In this document: positions 52,960 through 62,782 of the stretch, piece after piece
Layout: each line of letters begins with the position of its first letter
How positions within the stretch are numbered: the stretch's first letter is position 1
Source of the DNA: Sulfitobacter marinus
GTDB taxonomy: Bacteria > Pseudomonadota > Alphaproteobacteria > Rhodobacterales > Rhodobacteraceae
Reading direction: 5' to 3'
Assembly: GCF_900116285.1 (NCBI RefSeq)
Contig: NZ_FPAJ01000002.1
Coordinates: forward strand, 1 to 64,000
DNA length: 64,000 nucleotides
Program-made: the position numbers and the translations under genes
Notes under the pieces: generated by a model
Told to the model about the DNA's origin: nothing
Seen by the model: the letters and a program-made list of their open reading frames with translations, nothing else
The model's database searches: none

Positions 52960-53498
52960 GCCGTATCGACGAGAGCAAAGAGTTTATCCCCGTGCGCATT
53001 GCGGTTTTAACCGTTTCAGACACGCGGGCCTTGGCGGAGGACCGGTCGGGTGATGTCTTGGCCGCCCGGATTGCCGACGCGGGGCATGAGCTGGTGCAGC
53101 GCGCAATCATCCGCGATGAACGGGCCCAGATCGCGGATCAACTGCGCGCATGGTGTGCAGATGGTGCCATTGATGTGATCATCAGCACAGGCGGCACCGG
53201 ATTGACGGGTCGCGATGTCACGGTCGAGGCGCACCGCGACGTCTATGAGAAAGAGATCGACGCGTTCGGGACGATCTTTACCATCGTGTCGATGCAAAAG
53301 ATTGGCACCTCGGCGGTGCAGAGCCGCGCGACCGCCGGTGTGGTCCAAGGAACCTATCTGTTCGCCTTGCCCGGATCGCCGGGTGCGTGCAAGGACGCAT
53401 GGGATGAGATCCTGCTGAAGCAGTTGGATTACCGCCACAGGCCCTGTAATTTCGTCGAAATCATGCCTCGATTGGACGAGCATCAGCGGCGAAAATAG
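52956..53498 (+). CDS. moaB: Molybdenum cofactor biosynthesis protein B
   Basis: A 180-residue MogA/MoaB-fold protein, which adenylates molybdopterin before metal insertion. The conserved STGGTGLTGRDVT (about 68-80) and LPGSPGACKDAW (about 145-156) mark the active site. It overlaps the exporter by ATGA, an operon link with no clear functional reason. Confidence 0.93.
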   Translation: MSRIDESKEFIPVRIAVLTVSDTRALAEDRSGDVLAARIADAGHELVQRAIIRDERAQIADQLRAWCADGAIDVIISTGGTGLTGRDVTVEAHRDVYEKEIDAFGTIFTIVSMQKIGTSAVQSRATAGVVQGTYLFALPGSPGACKDAWDEILLKQLDYRHRPCNFVEIMPRLDEHQRRK

Positions 53499-53574
53499 AA
53501 AAACGCAATTTTTTCTGCCCGCGGCGCGACGGAAAGCAATAGTGCATCCGTATTATAACTGTGATTTTGTTTTT

Positions 53575-53604
53575 TTGACGGGTGGGCTAGCTTTGCGCCA
53601 AAAT
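53575..53604 (+). promoter_or_regulatory. Weak promoter candidate for the RND operon
   Basis: TTGACG at 53575-53580 and CAAAAT at 53599-53604 are spaced by 18 bases, about 20 bases before the adaptor ATG. The region upstream is AT-rich compared with the rest. The match to a housekeeping promoter is only fair. Confidence 0.3.
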
Positions 53605-53624
53605 GGTTTTGAGATCGGACAACG

Positions 53625-55076
53625 ATGCGCTTTCTAAGACAGAGTATGATTGGGCTGTTTCTGGCGGCGACGGCCTTGGGCCTGTTGGTGTTTGCCGTCG
53701 ATTTGATTGGCGGTGCCGTGCAAAAACGTATGGCAGACGCACCGCCCCCGCAGGCCCCGCGTGAACGGGTTTTCTCAGTCAATGTTGTGCGCGCCATTCC
53801 CAGCACCGAGATACCGGTTTTGGAAAGCTTTGGCTCGGTTCAAAGCCGGCGGCAGCTTGAGCTGCGCGCGGCGGTTGGGGGGCAGGTGGTCGACCTTGCC
53901 CCCGAGTTTGAAGACGGCGGCAAGGTACGTGCCGGTCAGGTTTTGGTTAGGTTGGACCGCGCTGATGCGCTGGCCGAGGTCGAGCGCGCCAAAAGCGATG
54001 TACAAGACGCCGAGGCAGAGGGGCGCGATGCCGCGCGGGCGTTGGAACTGGCCCGCGACGAACAAGCAGCCGCCGAGGAACAAGCCGGGCTGCGGACCCG
54101 CGCCTTTGAGCGGCAAAGCGATTTAGCAGACCGCGGCGTGGGCACGGCGATTGCAACCGAAACCGCCGAGCTTGCAGCATCAAGCGCGCGGCAGGCCGTG
54201 TTGGCACGTCGTCAGATTGTGACTCAGGCCGAAGCGCGAATTGATCAAGCAGCGAGCATGCTGTCACGCAGCCAGATCGCCCTAGCAGATGCGCAGCGTC
54301 GGCTGGACGAAACGACTATTTCGGCCCCCTTTGACGGAACACTTAGTGGTGCCTTGGTGGTAGAGGGGCGGCTGGTGTCGGCCAACGAACGGCTGGCCGA
54401 ACTGATCGATCCGAACGATCTTGAGGTATCCTTTCGCGTGTCTACCGCGCAATATGCGCGGCTGATTGATGCGGGGGGCGACCTGATCAACGCGGATTTA
54501 ACCGCGACGTTAGATGTGGTCGGGCTGGACCTTGAGGCGATTGGCAGGATTACCCGCGCAAGTGCCGCCGTGGGCGAAGGGGTCAGCGGGCGCTTGATCT
54601 TTGCGACGCTGACGCAGGCACCGGGATTCAAGCCGGGTGATTTTGTGACGGTTCGTATCAACGAGCCCGAGCTTGAAAATGTTATCCGTTTGCCAAGTTC
54701 GGCGCTGGATGCGCAGGGGCGTGTCTTGGTCGTAAACAGTGAAAACCGGCTTGAGGCAGCGACGGTGCAGGTTCTGCGCCGCGTTGGTGACGAGGTGTTG
54801 GTGCGCGGTGATATTGCGGGCCGAGAAGTGCTCGAGGCGCGCTCCCCCCTACTGGGGGCGGGCATCGCGGTTAAACCACTGCGGCAAGGGGATGCCCCCC
54901 GCGAAGAAGCCGCCATGGTCGCGCTGACTGAAGAACGCCGGGCCAAGCTGATTGCCTTTGTCGAGGGTAGCACCCGTATGCCCGAGGCGGCCAAAGCGCG
55001 TGTGTTGGCACAACTGGCAGAGCCACAGGTGCCTGCGCAAATGATAGAGCGTCTTGAAAGCCGGATAGGGGGATAG
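53625..55076 (+). CDS. RND efflux periplasmic adaptor (HlyD/AcrA family)
   Basis: A 483-residue adaptor that links an RND pump to an outer-membrane channel. An N-terminal membrane or signal helix (about 7-28) is followed by the lipoyl half (SVQSRRQLELRAAVGGQVVD), a long Ala/Glu-rich coiled coil (about 115-215), the second half (ISAPFDGTLSG) and beta-barrel domains. The tail beyond 425 is an added segment of about 60 residues. The pump gene begins three bases after its stop. Confidence 0.93.
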   Translation: MRFLRQSMIGLFLAATALGLLVFAVDLIGGAVQKRMADAPPPQAPRERVFSVNVVRAIPSTEIPVLESFGSVQSRRQLELRAAVGGQVVDLAPEFEDGGKVRAGQVLVRLDRADALAEVERAKSDVQDAEAEGRDAARALELARDEQAAAEEQAGLRTRAFERQSDLADRGVGTAIATETAELAASSARQAVLARRQIVTQAEARIDQAASMLSRSQIALADAQRRLDETTISAPFDGTLSGALVVEGRLVSANERLAELIDPNDLEVSFRVSTAQYARLIDAGGDLINADLTATLDVVGLDLEAIGRITRASAAVGEGVSGRLIFATLTQAPGFKPGDFVTVRINEPELENVIRLPSSALDAQGRVLVVNSENRLEAATVQVLRRVGDEVLVRGDIAGREVLEARSPLLGAGIAVKPLRQGDAPREEAAMVALTEERRAKLIAFVEGSTRMPEAAKARVLAQLAEPQVPAQMIERLESRIGG

Positions 55077-55079
55077 GCG

Positions 55080-58000
55080 ATGGCCCGCAGCATGTCGCGC
55101 ACCACCGGGGGCCTTTTGTCCTATTTTGTTCGGCATAAGACGGCGGCGAATCTATTGCTTGTTGTGCTTTTGGTGTGCGGTGTCGCCGCCGCGCCGAATA
55201 TGCGGGCGCAATTCTTTCCTGATGTGATTATCGATAATGTCACCGTGACAACGGTATGGACCGGTGCCGGTGCCGAAGATGTGGACGGTGCCATTGTTCA
55301 GGTGGTTGAGCCTGCGCTGCTGACCATCGAAGGGATCGAAAGCTCTGTTGCGGCCTCCCGTGAGGGGCGTGGGACGATCACGCTTGATTTTGAACCGGGC
55401 TGGGATATGGCGCGCGCTGCCGCTGATGTGCAAACGGCGATAGATGCGATAACGACCTTGCCGGAAGACGCTGAAGATCCGGTTGTGCGGCGGGGCGCGT
55501 GGCGGGACCGGGTAACAGATGTGGTGATCACCGGCCCGATCAGCCCCGAACAGCTGGGCCGTTTTGCTGATGAATTTGTCACGCGGCTGTTTGCCGAAGG
55601 GGTGACGCGCAGCACGATCCAAGGGGTTGCATCGCCGCAAACCCTGATCGAAGTGCCGTCCACCAAGTTGATCAGCTATGACATTACGATGTCGGAAATT
55701 GCTAGCGTTATCGCAGCCGAGGTGGATGCTGATCCGGCAGGTGACGTGACCGGTGCGAATGCGCGTGTGCGCACCGGGACCGCCAAACGCAGCGCCGAGG
55801 CGCTTTCTGGCGTGGTCTTGCGGACCAATGCGGATGGCTCCGCCCTGACCGTTGGCGATGTGGCGCGCGTTGTCGAACAAGGGTCTGACCGCGAAGTGGG
55901 ATATTTCGTGGGGCAAAACCCGGCGATCTCGGTGCGCATTGACCGGTCGGATCGGGGCGATGCCATCGGCATTCAACGCAGCGTCGAAGACGTCGCCGCC
56001 GAGATGGCTGTCATGTTGCCCCAAGGTGTCACGATCGAACTGATCCGCACCCGCGCCGAGGCCATCACCGGTCGTCTTGATCTGTTGATCGATAATGGGC
56101 TGGTTGGTTTGGCCTTGGTGGTGGGGCTGCTGTTTTTGTTCCTGAATGCACGCACGGCTTTTTGGGTCGCGGCGGGTATTCCTGCGTCGATGGCAGCCGC
56201 GATTGCGCTGATGTATGCGGGCGGGATCACGATCAATATGATTTCGCTGTTCGGGTTGATTATCACGCTGGGCATTGTGGTTGATGACGCCATCGTAGTG
56301 GGCGAACATGCCGATTACCGGCACAAGGAACTGGGTGAAAGCCCATTGGTTGCCGCAGAAAATGCCGCCCGTCGCATGGCGCTGCCGGTGTTTGCGGCCA
56401 CCATGACGACGATTATTGCTTTCTTTGGCTTGCTGGCCGTGGGGGGGCGTTTTGGCAGTCTGATTGGTGATATCCCCTTGACCGTGATTGCTGTTTTGGC
56501 GGCGTCCTTGGTTGAGTGCTTTTTGATCCTGCCCAATCATATGGCCCATGCCATGGCCGCCGGAGCCAAGGAACATTGGTACGACTTGCCCAGCCGTGTG
56601 GTGAACAGGGGTTTCCTTTGGGCGCGTCAGACGTTGTTTCGACCCTTTATGGCGGGGGTGATTGCGGGCCGCTATGTGGTGTTGGCTGGGGTGGTGGCCG
56701 TGCTGGCATCGCAGGTTGCATTGTTTGTCCAAGGCGACGTCCAGTGGCGGTTTTTTAACGCGCCGGAACGCGGCTCTGTTACCGGAAACTTTGCCATGGT
56801 CGAAGGGGCCACCCGCGAAGATACGTTGGAAATGATGCGCGAGATGCAGCGCGCGACAGAGAGCTTGGGCCAAGAATATGCCGAACGCTATGGCACCAAC
56901 CCGATTGATTATGTAATCGCGCAGGTCGGCGGAAATACTGGCCGGGGACTGGACGGGGCCGACAGCAAAGACCCCGATCTGTTGGGCGGTATTTCGATTG
57001 AGCTGATTGACGCCGACCTGCGCCCCTATTCCAGCTTTGCCTTTGTGGCCGAGCTGCAAGATGCGGTTGTGAACCATCCCCTGGCTGAGACGGTCAGCTT
57101 TCGTGGTTGGCGGTCTGGTCCCGGTGGCGATGCGCTGGACGTCCAGTTTTACGGGGCCGAAACGGATGTTTTGAAAGCCGCATCAGAAGACCTGCAAAAT
57201 GCCCTGCGCCGCTATTCCGAAGTTAGCGCGGTGCAAGATAATCTGGCCTACGACAAGGAAGAGTTGATCCTTGATCTGACGGCGCAGGGGCAATCGCTTG
57301 GCTTTACCATCGACACGCTTGGCCGTGCACTGCGCAACCGTCTGGGCGGGATTGAAGCGGCAACCTATCCTGACGGGCCGCGTTCCGCGACGATCCGGGT
57401 CGAATTGCCCGAGGGCGAATTGACGGCTGATTTTCTGGACCGCACCCAGATGCGGACGCCGAACGGCCAATACGTGCCGCTTGCCGATATCGTGAGCGTC
57501 GAGCGGCGCACCGGTTTCAGCACGGTACGACGTGAAAACGGGATCAGGCTCATTTCCGTGACAGGTGACATTTCCGAAGATGATCCAGCCCGCGCGACCG
57601 AGATTACCAAAGCTTTGCAAGATGAAATTCTGCCGACCATCGCATCAGAACGGCAGGTTGAATTCCGCATCAGCGGGCTAAGCGAGCAGGAAAATACGTT
57701 CCTGTCCGACGCTCTGACCGGGTTGATATTGGTGCTCACCGGTATTTATCTGGTGTTGTGCTGGGTATTTGGCAGCTGGACACGGCCCCTTGTGGTGATG
57801 TCGGTTATTCCGTTCGGGCTGGTCGGCACCATTTATGGCCATGCGGTCTGGGATGTGCCGCTGAGCATGTTCACCGTTGTGGGGTTGTTGGGGATGACCG
57901 GTATTATCATTAACGATTCCATCGTTTTGATTGGTACGATTGACGAATACGGCGAAACGCGCGGCGTGATCCCTTCGATCATCGATGGCGCGTCTGACCG

Positions 58001-58481
58001 GTTGCGGCCAGTCATGCTGACGACGCTGACCACCGTCTTGGGGATGGCCCCCTTACTGTATGAGCAAAGCCAGCAGGCGCAGTTCTTGAAACCGACGGTG
58101 ATCACTTTGGTCTATGGATTGGGCTTCGGCATGTTCTTGGTGCTGCTGGTGGTGCCGGCATTGATTGCTGCACAACATGATTTTTCGCGGCAGGTGCGTG
58201 CCATGCGGCGCGGTCTTGTCGCACGGACACCGGGGTTGCGCTTTGGCTTGATGGGGCTTTGGATGGCGGTGATTTGCTGGGCCGCGCTGACATTGGGCTG
58301 GGCAGGCTGGCACGGCGCTTTGCATCCGGCGCTGCTGTTGCTGGTGCCCTCAATGGCGGCCATGTCACCGCTGAGCGCAGCGATTATCCTCTTTATCGGT
58401 GGCGCAGCGATCTTGTCGCTGGGCGGCTACATCATCGGTGCCGCGATTTTCACGCTGTCTCAGCGCAAGCGCCCGCTGTAA
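55080..58481 (+). CDS. RND efflux permease (AcrB/MexB superfamily)
   Basis: A 1133-residue inner-membrane pump with the 12-helix RND layout and two large periplasmic loops. The proton-relay Asp pair is in GIVVDDAIVVGEH (about residue 400). The C-terminus extends about 85 residues past the usual end, with two or three extra hydrophobic segments (about 1055-1125), which is unusual for the family. No outer-membrane channel gene is next to it. Probable role: export of hydrophobic compounds. Confidence 0.94.
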   Translation: MARSMSRTTGGLLSYFVRHKTAANLLLVVLLVCGVAAAPNMRAQFFPDVIIDNVTVTTVWTGAGAEDVDGAIVQVVEPALLTIEGIESSVAASREGRGTITLDFEPGWDMARAAADVQTAIDAITTLPEDAEDPVVRRGAWRDRVTDVVITGPISPEQLGRFADEFVTRLFAEGVTRSTIQGVASPQTLIEVPSTKLISYDITMSEIASVIAAEVDADPAGDVTGANARVRTGTAKRSAEALSGVVLRTNADGSALTVGDVARVVEQGSDREVGYFVGQNPAISVRIDRSDRGDAIGIQRSVEDVAAEMAVMLPQGVTIELIRTRAEAITGRLDLLIDNGLVGLALVVGLLFLFLNARTAFWVAAGIPASMAAAIALMYAGGITINMISLFGLIITLGIVVDDAIVVGEHADYRHKELGESPLVAAENAARRMALPVFAATMTTIIAFFGLLAVGGRFGSLIGDIPLTVIAVLAASLVECFLILPNHMAHAMAAGAKEHWYDLPSRVVNRGFLWARQTLFRPFMAGVIAGRYVVLAGVVAVLASQVALFVQGDVQWRFFNAPERGSVTGNFAMVEGATREDTLEMMREMQRATESLGQEYAERYGTNPIDYVIAQVGGNTGRGLDGADSKDPDLLGGISIELIDADLRPYSSFAFVAELQDAVVNHPLAETVSFRGWRSGPGGDALDVQFYGAETDVLKAASEDLQNALRRYSEVSAVQDNLAYDKEELILDLTAQGQSLGFTIDTLGRALRNRLGGIEAATYPDGPRSATIRVELPEGELTADFLDRTQMRTPNGQYVPLADIVSVERRTGFSTVRRENGIRLISVTGDISEDDPARATEITKALQDEILPTIASERQVEFRISGLSEQENTFLSDALTGLILVLTGIYLVLCWVFGSWTRPLVVMSVIPFGLVGTIYGHAVWDVPLSMFTVVGLLGMTGIIINDSIVLIGTIDEYGETRGVIPSIIDGASDRLRPVMLTTLTTVLGMAPLLYEQSQQAQFLKPTVITLVYGLGFGMFLVLLVVPALIAAQHDFSRQVRAMRRGLVARTPGLRFGLMGLWMAVICWAALTLGWAGWHGALHPALLLLVPSMAAMSPLSAAIILFIGGAAILSLGGYIIGAAIFTLSQRKRPL

Positions 58482-59279
58482 TCAGCCGGGCGTGCAGCCC
58501 TGAATATCAACCGCATGTTTGCTGCCCAAAACGGTCATGCGAATATGCGCGCGGTTCAGGGCAATCGGCCCGCCAGTTGAATGGCTGATATCAACTTTGG
58601 ACGTAAGGGTGTTGCCACGCCGGATTGAATCCGCTTCGCTGACCCATAAATCGGGGTGCCCGGCTTCGATGACAACCAACTCCGGCGCGCCCGTGTTTGG
58701 CAGGGTGATCGCGGTCTCAAGCTCAAGATCGCCATTGACAAAGCGGATTGCGCAGGTGGCTTTGGCCACGCCGGCCTCTTTCTCGGTATAGGGACGCTGG
58801 GCGAGGGATGCAGCGATGGCAGGTTCTGCGCGGGTCGCGTCTGTGTCGATCACGCCCTCCAGATGCAGTTTCGCAGGGACGCAGACATCAAGACATACGC
58901 CCAGATCGATTGTTGTCTTTAGATGTACGGGTGCGCCTTTCTGAGGCAGTGTGATGACCAGCGGAAGGACCACCTGATCTTTGTACCCAATCGTTTTTAG
59001 GTTCTTTTCACGGAACACGGTAGGGGTGGGCCACTCTAGGGCGATGGCTGACAGGTTCTGTGATCCCGTCCAATCAAAATGCGGCGGAATGCCCATATCA
59101 CCGGGCGCGCGCCAATAGGTTTTCCACCCCGGTGTCATCGTCATGCGGATTGCGGCAATGCGGTTGCCGTCGGGCCTGACCCAGCCTTGCAGGATCTCAC
59201 CTTTGATCACATCCATGGCGGAGGCCGGAAGCGGGGCAAGCAAAGCAAACAGGATCGCAGGGAGCAGTTTTCTTTTCAT
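58482..59279 (-). CDS. DsbD N-terminal-domain-like periplasmic protein
   Basis: A 265-residue exported protein (signal peptide to about residue 21, ending ASA). It resembles the N-terminal immunoglobulin-like domain of DsbD and carries CLDVCVPAK, a Cys-x3-Cys pair, and a late lone Cys. The electron-carrying membrane domain of DsbD is absent, so it may receive electrons from another reductase to keep a periplasmic target reduced. ATG 59279 is the chosen start. It converges directly with the RND pump gene. Confidence 0.8.
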   Translation of the reverse strand: MKRKLLPAILFALLAPLPASAMDVIKGEILQGWVRPDGNRIAAIRMTMTPGWKTYWRAPGDMGIPPHFDWTGSQNLSAIALEWPTPTVFREKNLKTIGYKDQVVLPLVITLPQKGAPVHLKTTIDLGVCLDVCVPAKLHLEGVIDTDATRAEPAIAASLAQRPYTEKEAGVAKATCAIRFVNGDLELETAITLPNTGAPELVVIEAGHPDLWVSEADSIRRGNTLTSKVDISHSTGGPIALNRAHIRMTVLGSKHAVDIQGCTPG

Positions 59280-59414
59280 GGGCCTTTCATGGGCCAAAGG
59301 CGGATGCCTGCCAAGTCACTATTGTATTATGAAACGTTACAGCGGCGCGGGGTTGAAAGGAACGGGGCCACAGGCCATGCTCTTCGGAGGACATAGCTCA
59401 AGGGGTGCGAGGGT

Positions 59415-59975
59415 ATGGACATGGATCTTACGGGGCAATTTCTGGTGGCGATGCCTGTTATGGGCGACTCACGGTTTGATCATTCCGTTATCTTTATTTG
59501 CACCCATTCCGCCGAGGGTGCGATGGGGCTGATTGTTAACAAACCCGCCCCTGATCTGAAGCTTACGGATGTTCTGGACAAGCTTAGCAATGTTGAGTTC
59601 AACGACACCTCGGGCTTAGGCGTGCATTTTGGCGGTCCGGTTGAGACATCGCGCGGGTTTGTCTTGCACAGTTCTGAATATCAATCTGTTTTGCACACCT
59701 TGAACGTCGCAGACGGGTTCGGAATGACCGCCACTTTGGACGTGCTAGAGGACATCGCCCGCGGCAAGGGACCTGCAAAGGCGTTGTTGATGTTGGGCTA
59801 TGCGGGTTGGGGGGAAAACCAGCTTGAGAACGAGATCGCCCAAAACGGCTGGCTGACCTGTGATGCCAAGCGCGAGATCGTGTTCGATCTGCCCGACGTG
59901 GATAAATGGGCGGCCGCATTGTCTTCGCTTGGGATAGATCCGCTGGGGTTAAGCTCGGCCGCGGGCCGTGCCTAG
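59415..59975 (+). CDS. YqgE/AlgH family protein
   Basis: A 186-residue member of the UPF0301 family. Typical segments are [20 protein letters not shown] at the N-terminus, [10 protein letters not shown] and [14 protein letters not shown]. The biochemical role is not settled. It begins at 59415 (or 59421) and converges with tsaC three bases after its stop. Confidence 0.93.
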   Translation: MDMDLTGQFLVAMPVMGDSRFDHSVIFICTHSAEGAMGLIVNKPAPDLKLTDVLDKLSNVEFNDTSGLGVHFGGPVETSRGFVLHSSEYQSVLHTLNVADGFGMTATLDVLEDIARGKGPAKALLMLGYAGWGENQLENEIAQNGWLTCDAKREIVFDLPDVDKWAAALSSLGIDPLGLSSAAGRA

Positions 59976-59978
59976 GGG

Positions 59979-60911
59979 CTATCTCGGTGCGGCGGCGCGA
60001 CGCAGGCGGTCATTGATGGCCCTGCCAAGCCCGTGGTCGGGGATCGGGGCAATGGCGATGGGTTTCCCCAGTGCATCAAGCGCATGCAGATAATCGAACA
60101 GATTGGCTGCCGCTTGGGTCAGGTCACCGCTGGGCGACAAATTCAAATCGCCTGTAATCTGGCCAAATCCCAGTAGCACTTCGCCGTCTTGGGCATTTTG
60201 TGCGTTCAGGCGGACCTGAGCGGCGGGGGCGTAATGCGATGTCATTTGCCCCGGCGCGATGATCTCTGCACCGTCTGCGACGTCAATCTGCAGGCCAAGC
60301 GCTGCTTCAATCGCTTCGACCGGCAGACCACCTGCACGTAGCAAGATGGGTGTGTTCTGAGTCAAGCCGACGATGGTGCTTTCCAGGCCGACGGCACAGG
60401 GACCATCATCCACAACCGCGTCAATGCGCCCTTCCAACCCGGCCAGCACATGGGCCGCAGTTGTTGCCGTGATGCGTCCCGACGGGTTTGCCGATGGCGC
60501 GGCAACGGGGCCGTCAAACGCCTGCAGGATCGCGCGGGACGTTGGGTGTGCGGGCACGCGCAGGGCAACGCTGTCCAGCCCTGCCGTCACAAGCGAGGAC
60601 AGGCCGTGATTGCTGGCCAACGGCAGCACCAACGTCAGCGGGCCGGGCCAAAACGCGGTGGCAAGGATTTCAGCGTTGTCCGACCAGATGCCATAGCGCT
60701 GGGCGTCTTCAGCCTGAGCCAGATGCACAATCAGCGGGTTAAAGCTGGGTCGGCCCTTTGCCTCATAGATACGGGCCACCGCCTCGCCATTGCGGGCGTC
60801 TGCAGCCAGCCCGTAAACCGTCTCTGTGGGCAGCGCGACCAATCCGCCGTCAGCCAGAATAGCGGCGGCGCAGGCGATTCCCTGAGGGTTGGGTTGCAGG
60901 ATATCAGTCAT
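59979..60911 (-). CDS. tsaC: L-threonylcarbamoyladenylate synthase (Sua5 type)
   Basis: A 310-residue enzyme for the first step of t6A tRNA modification. A YrdC domain (about 8-195) with LPTETVYGLAADA and KGRPSFNPLIVHL is joined to the Sua5 C-terminal domain (about 210-310, beginning near APGQMTSHYAP). ATG 60911 is preferred since the upstream reading overlaps the divergent promoter region. Confidence 0.95.
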   Translation of the reverse strand: MTDILQPNPQGIACAAAILADGGLVALPTETVYGLAADARNGEAVARIYEAKGRPSFNPLIVHLAQAEDAQRYGIWSDNAEILATAFWPGPLTLVLPLASNHGLSSLVTAGLDSVALRVPAHPTSRAILQAFDGPVAAPSANPSGRITATTAAHVLAGLEGRIDAVVDDGPCAVGLESTIVGLTQNTPILLRAGGLPVEAIEAALGLQIDVADGAEIIAPGQMTSHYAPAAQVRLNAQNAQDGEVLLGFGQITGDLNLSPSGDLTQAAANLFDYLHALDALGKPIAIAPIPDHGLGRAINDRLRRAAAPR

Positions 60912-61066
60912 CTGTTCGCTCGAAGCCTTTGTGACGCTGTGTTTCGGGTTGCGGTGGCGGGCCAGTCGCAGCATCCTTGCAAAACTGCCCCCGGTTTATG
61001 TGTGTGGGCTTATCAGGTCGATGCTCTATTTGCCAAGCAGACGCGCACGCCCAAGGAGGAAATACG

Positions 61067-62782
61067 ATGCCATACCGCGCCCCCGTCGAGGATTATAATT
61101 TTCTGTTCAACCATATTGTTGGGCTTGAAGATGTACGTGCCACTGAAAAATTCGCAGAGGCCACAGACGATGTGATCCGCGCGATTTTGGAAGAAGCGGG
61201 CAAGCTGTGCAACGATATCGTGGCCCCTCTACAGCGTCCGGGTGATTTGCACCCCGCCAAGTTGGAGAACGGCGTGGTGCGGACGTCTCCGGGCTTTGCC
61301 GAAGGCTTCAAGGCTATCGCAGAAGGCGGCTGGCTGGGGATTAGTGCGGATCCTGAATATGGTGGGATGGGGCTGCCTTTGGCCATGGCCAGCGCCGTGA
61401 ACGAGATGATGAGCGGGGCGTGTCTGTCGCTGCAATTGGCACCGCTGATGAGCCAAGGTCAGATCGAGGCGCTTGAGCATCACGCCAGTGATGCGATCAA
61501 AGAATTGTACCTACCCAAGCTGATCAGCGGCGAATGGACCGGGACGATGAACCTGACCGAACCGCAGGCCGGGTCAGATGTGGGCGCGCTGTCGACCAAG
61601 GCCGAAGATAACGGCGATGGCACGTTCAGCATTTCAGGGCAGAAGATTTACATCACCTGGGGTGACAATGATTTCGGCGACAACGTCTGCCATCTGGTCC
61701 TTGCCCGGCTGCCCGGTGCGCCGGCGGGTACCAAGGGGATCAGCTTGTTTCTGGTGCCTAAGTTCCTGCCAAACGAGGATGGCAGTCTGGGGGCCAGAAA
61801 CACGCTGCAAGTTGTCAGTCTCGAGCATAAATTGGGCCTGCACGGATCACCCACATGCGTGATGCAATACGACAAGGCTGTCGGTTGGTTGGTTGGCCCC
61901 GAACAGGGTGGAATGGCCGCGATGTTTACCATGATGAACAACGCACGGCTTGGTGTTGGTGAGCAGGGTATCGGCATCGCCGAAGCGGCATATCAACATG
62001 CGTTATCCTATGCGCTGGATCGCAAGCAGGGTAAAAACATCCGGCCAAACGGGTCCGGCACCATCGTTGACCATGCGGATGTGCGCCGCATGCTGATGAC
62101 GATGAAGGCCGAAACCTATGCTGCACGGGCCATCGCGGCCAGCTGCGCTGTGGCCATCGACATGAGCAACGCAACCGGTGAGGCCGAGTGGAAATCGCGG
62201 GCGGCGTTCCTGACCCCGATCACCAAAGCATTCGGCACCGATGTCGGGATCGACATGGCGCAGATGGGCGTGCAGGTGCATGGCGGCATGGGCGTGATCG
62301 AAGAAACCGGTGCTGCGCAGTTCTATCGCGATGTACGCGTAACGTCGATTTACGAGGGGACAAACGGTATTCAGGCAATGGATCTGGTGGCGCGCAAAAT
62401 GATGGATGGCGGCGAGGCTGCGAACCGTCTGATGGATGAAATCGAAACCCACGCTGAAGCGGCGCGCGATGCGTTCCCCAACATGGCAGACGCGGTTTGG
62501 CAGGCGACAGAAACTCTGCGCGAGGCCACCGAATGGTTGGTCGCCCAAGACGACATGGACACGCGTTTCGCTGGTGCCGTGCCGTATCTTCGGGCGTTTG
62601 CGCGGGTGCTGGGCGGGCATTTGCATCTCAAGGCCGCGTTGGCTGACAAGGGTGGCCCGCGCGAAAAACTGGCGCGGTTCTATATCCTTCGGCTGTTGCC
62701 AGAACATGCGGGCCTGCTTGTGCATGCCCAGTCTGGCGCGGCTGATCTGTTTGCGTTGACCACAGATGAATTGATCGCCTGA
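61067..62782 (+). CDS. Acyl-CoA dehydrogenase, DmdC-like subfamily
   Basis: A 571-residue flavoprotein, longer than classic acyl-CoA dehydrogenases because of an extra C-terminal helical domain (about 455-571). Motifs: NLTEPQAGSDVGALSTKA for FAD/substrate binding, QVHGGMGVIEETGAAQFYRDV, and IYEGTNGIQAMDLV. The size and the N-terminus (MPYRAPVEDY) match the group containing DmdC, the methylmercaptopropionyl-CoA dehydrogenase of DMSP demethylation, but also other long-form enzymes. AAGGAGGA precedes 61067. No dmdB or dmdD is visible here, so the substrate stays open. Confidence 0.88.
   Translation: MPYRAPVEDYNFLFNHIVGLEDVRATEKFAEATDDVIRAILEEAGKLCNDIVAPLQRPGDLHPAKLENGVVRTSPGFAEGFKAIAEGGWLGISADPEYGGMGLPLAMASAVNEMMSGACLSLQLAPLMSQGQIEALEHHASDAIKELYLPKLISGEWTGTMNLTEPQAGSDVGALSTKAEDNGDGTFSISGQKIYITWGDNDFGDNVCHLVLARLPGAPAGTKGISLFLVPKFLPNEDGSLGARNTLQVVSLEHKLGLHGSPTCVMQYDKAVGWLVGPEQGGMAAMFTMMNNARLGVGEQGIGIAEAAYQHALSYALDRKQGKNIRPNGSGTIVDHADVRRMLMTMKAETYAARAIAASCAVAIDMSNATGEAEWKSRAAFLTPITKAFGTDVGIDMAQMGVQVHGGMGVIEETGAAQFYRDVRVTSIYEGTNGIQAMDLVARKMMDGGEAANRLMDEIETHAEAARDAFPNMADAVWQATETLREATEWLVAQDDMDTRFAGAVPYLRAFARVLGGHLHLKAALADKGGPREKLARFYILRLLPEHAGLLVHAQSGAADLFALTTDELIA

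Noticed and set aside
55152-57077. 641-codon open frame on the minus strand
   Set aside because: It lies wholly opposite the RND pump gene, is rich in His/Arg/Gln without a family pattern, and is a codon-bias shadow.
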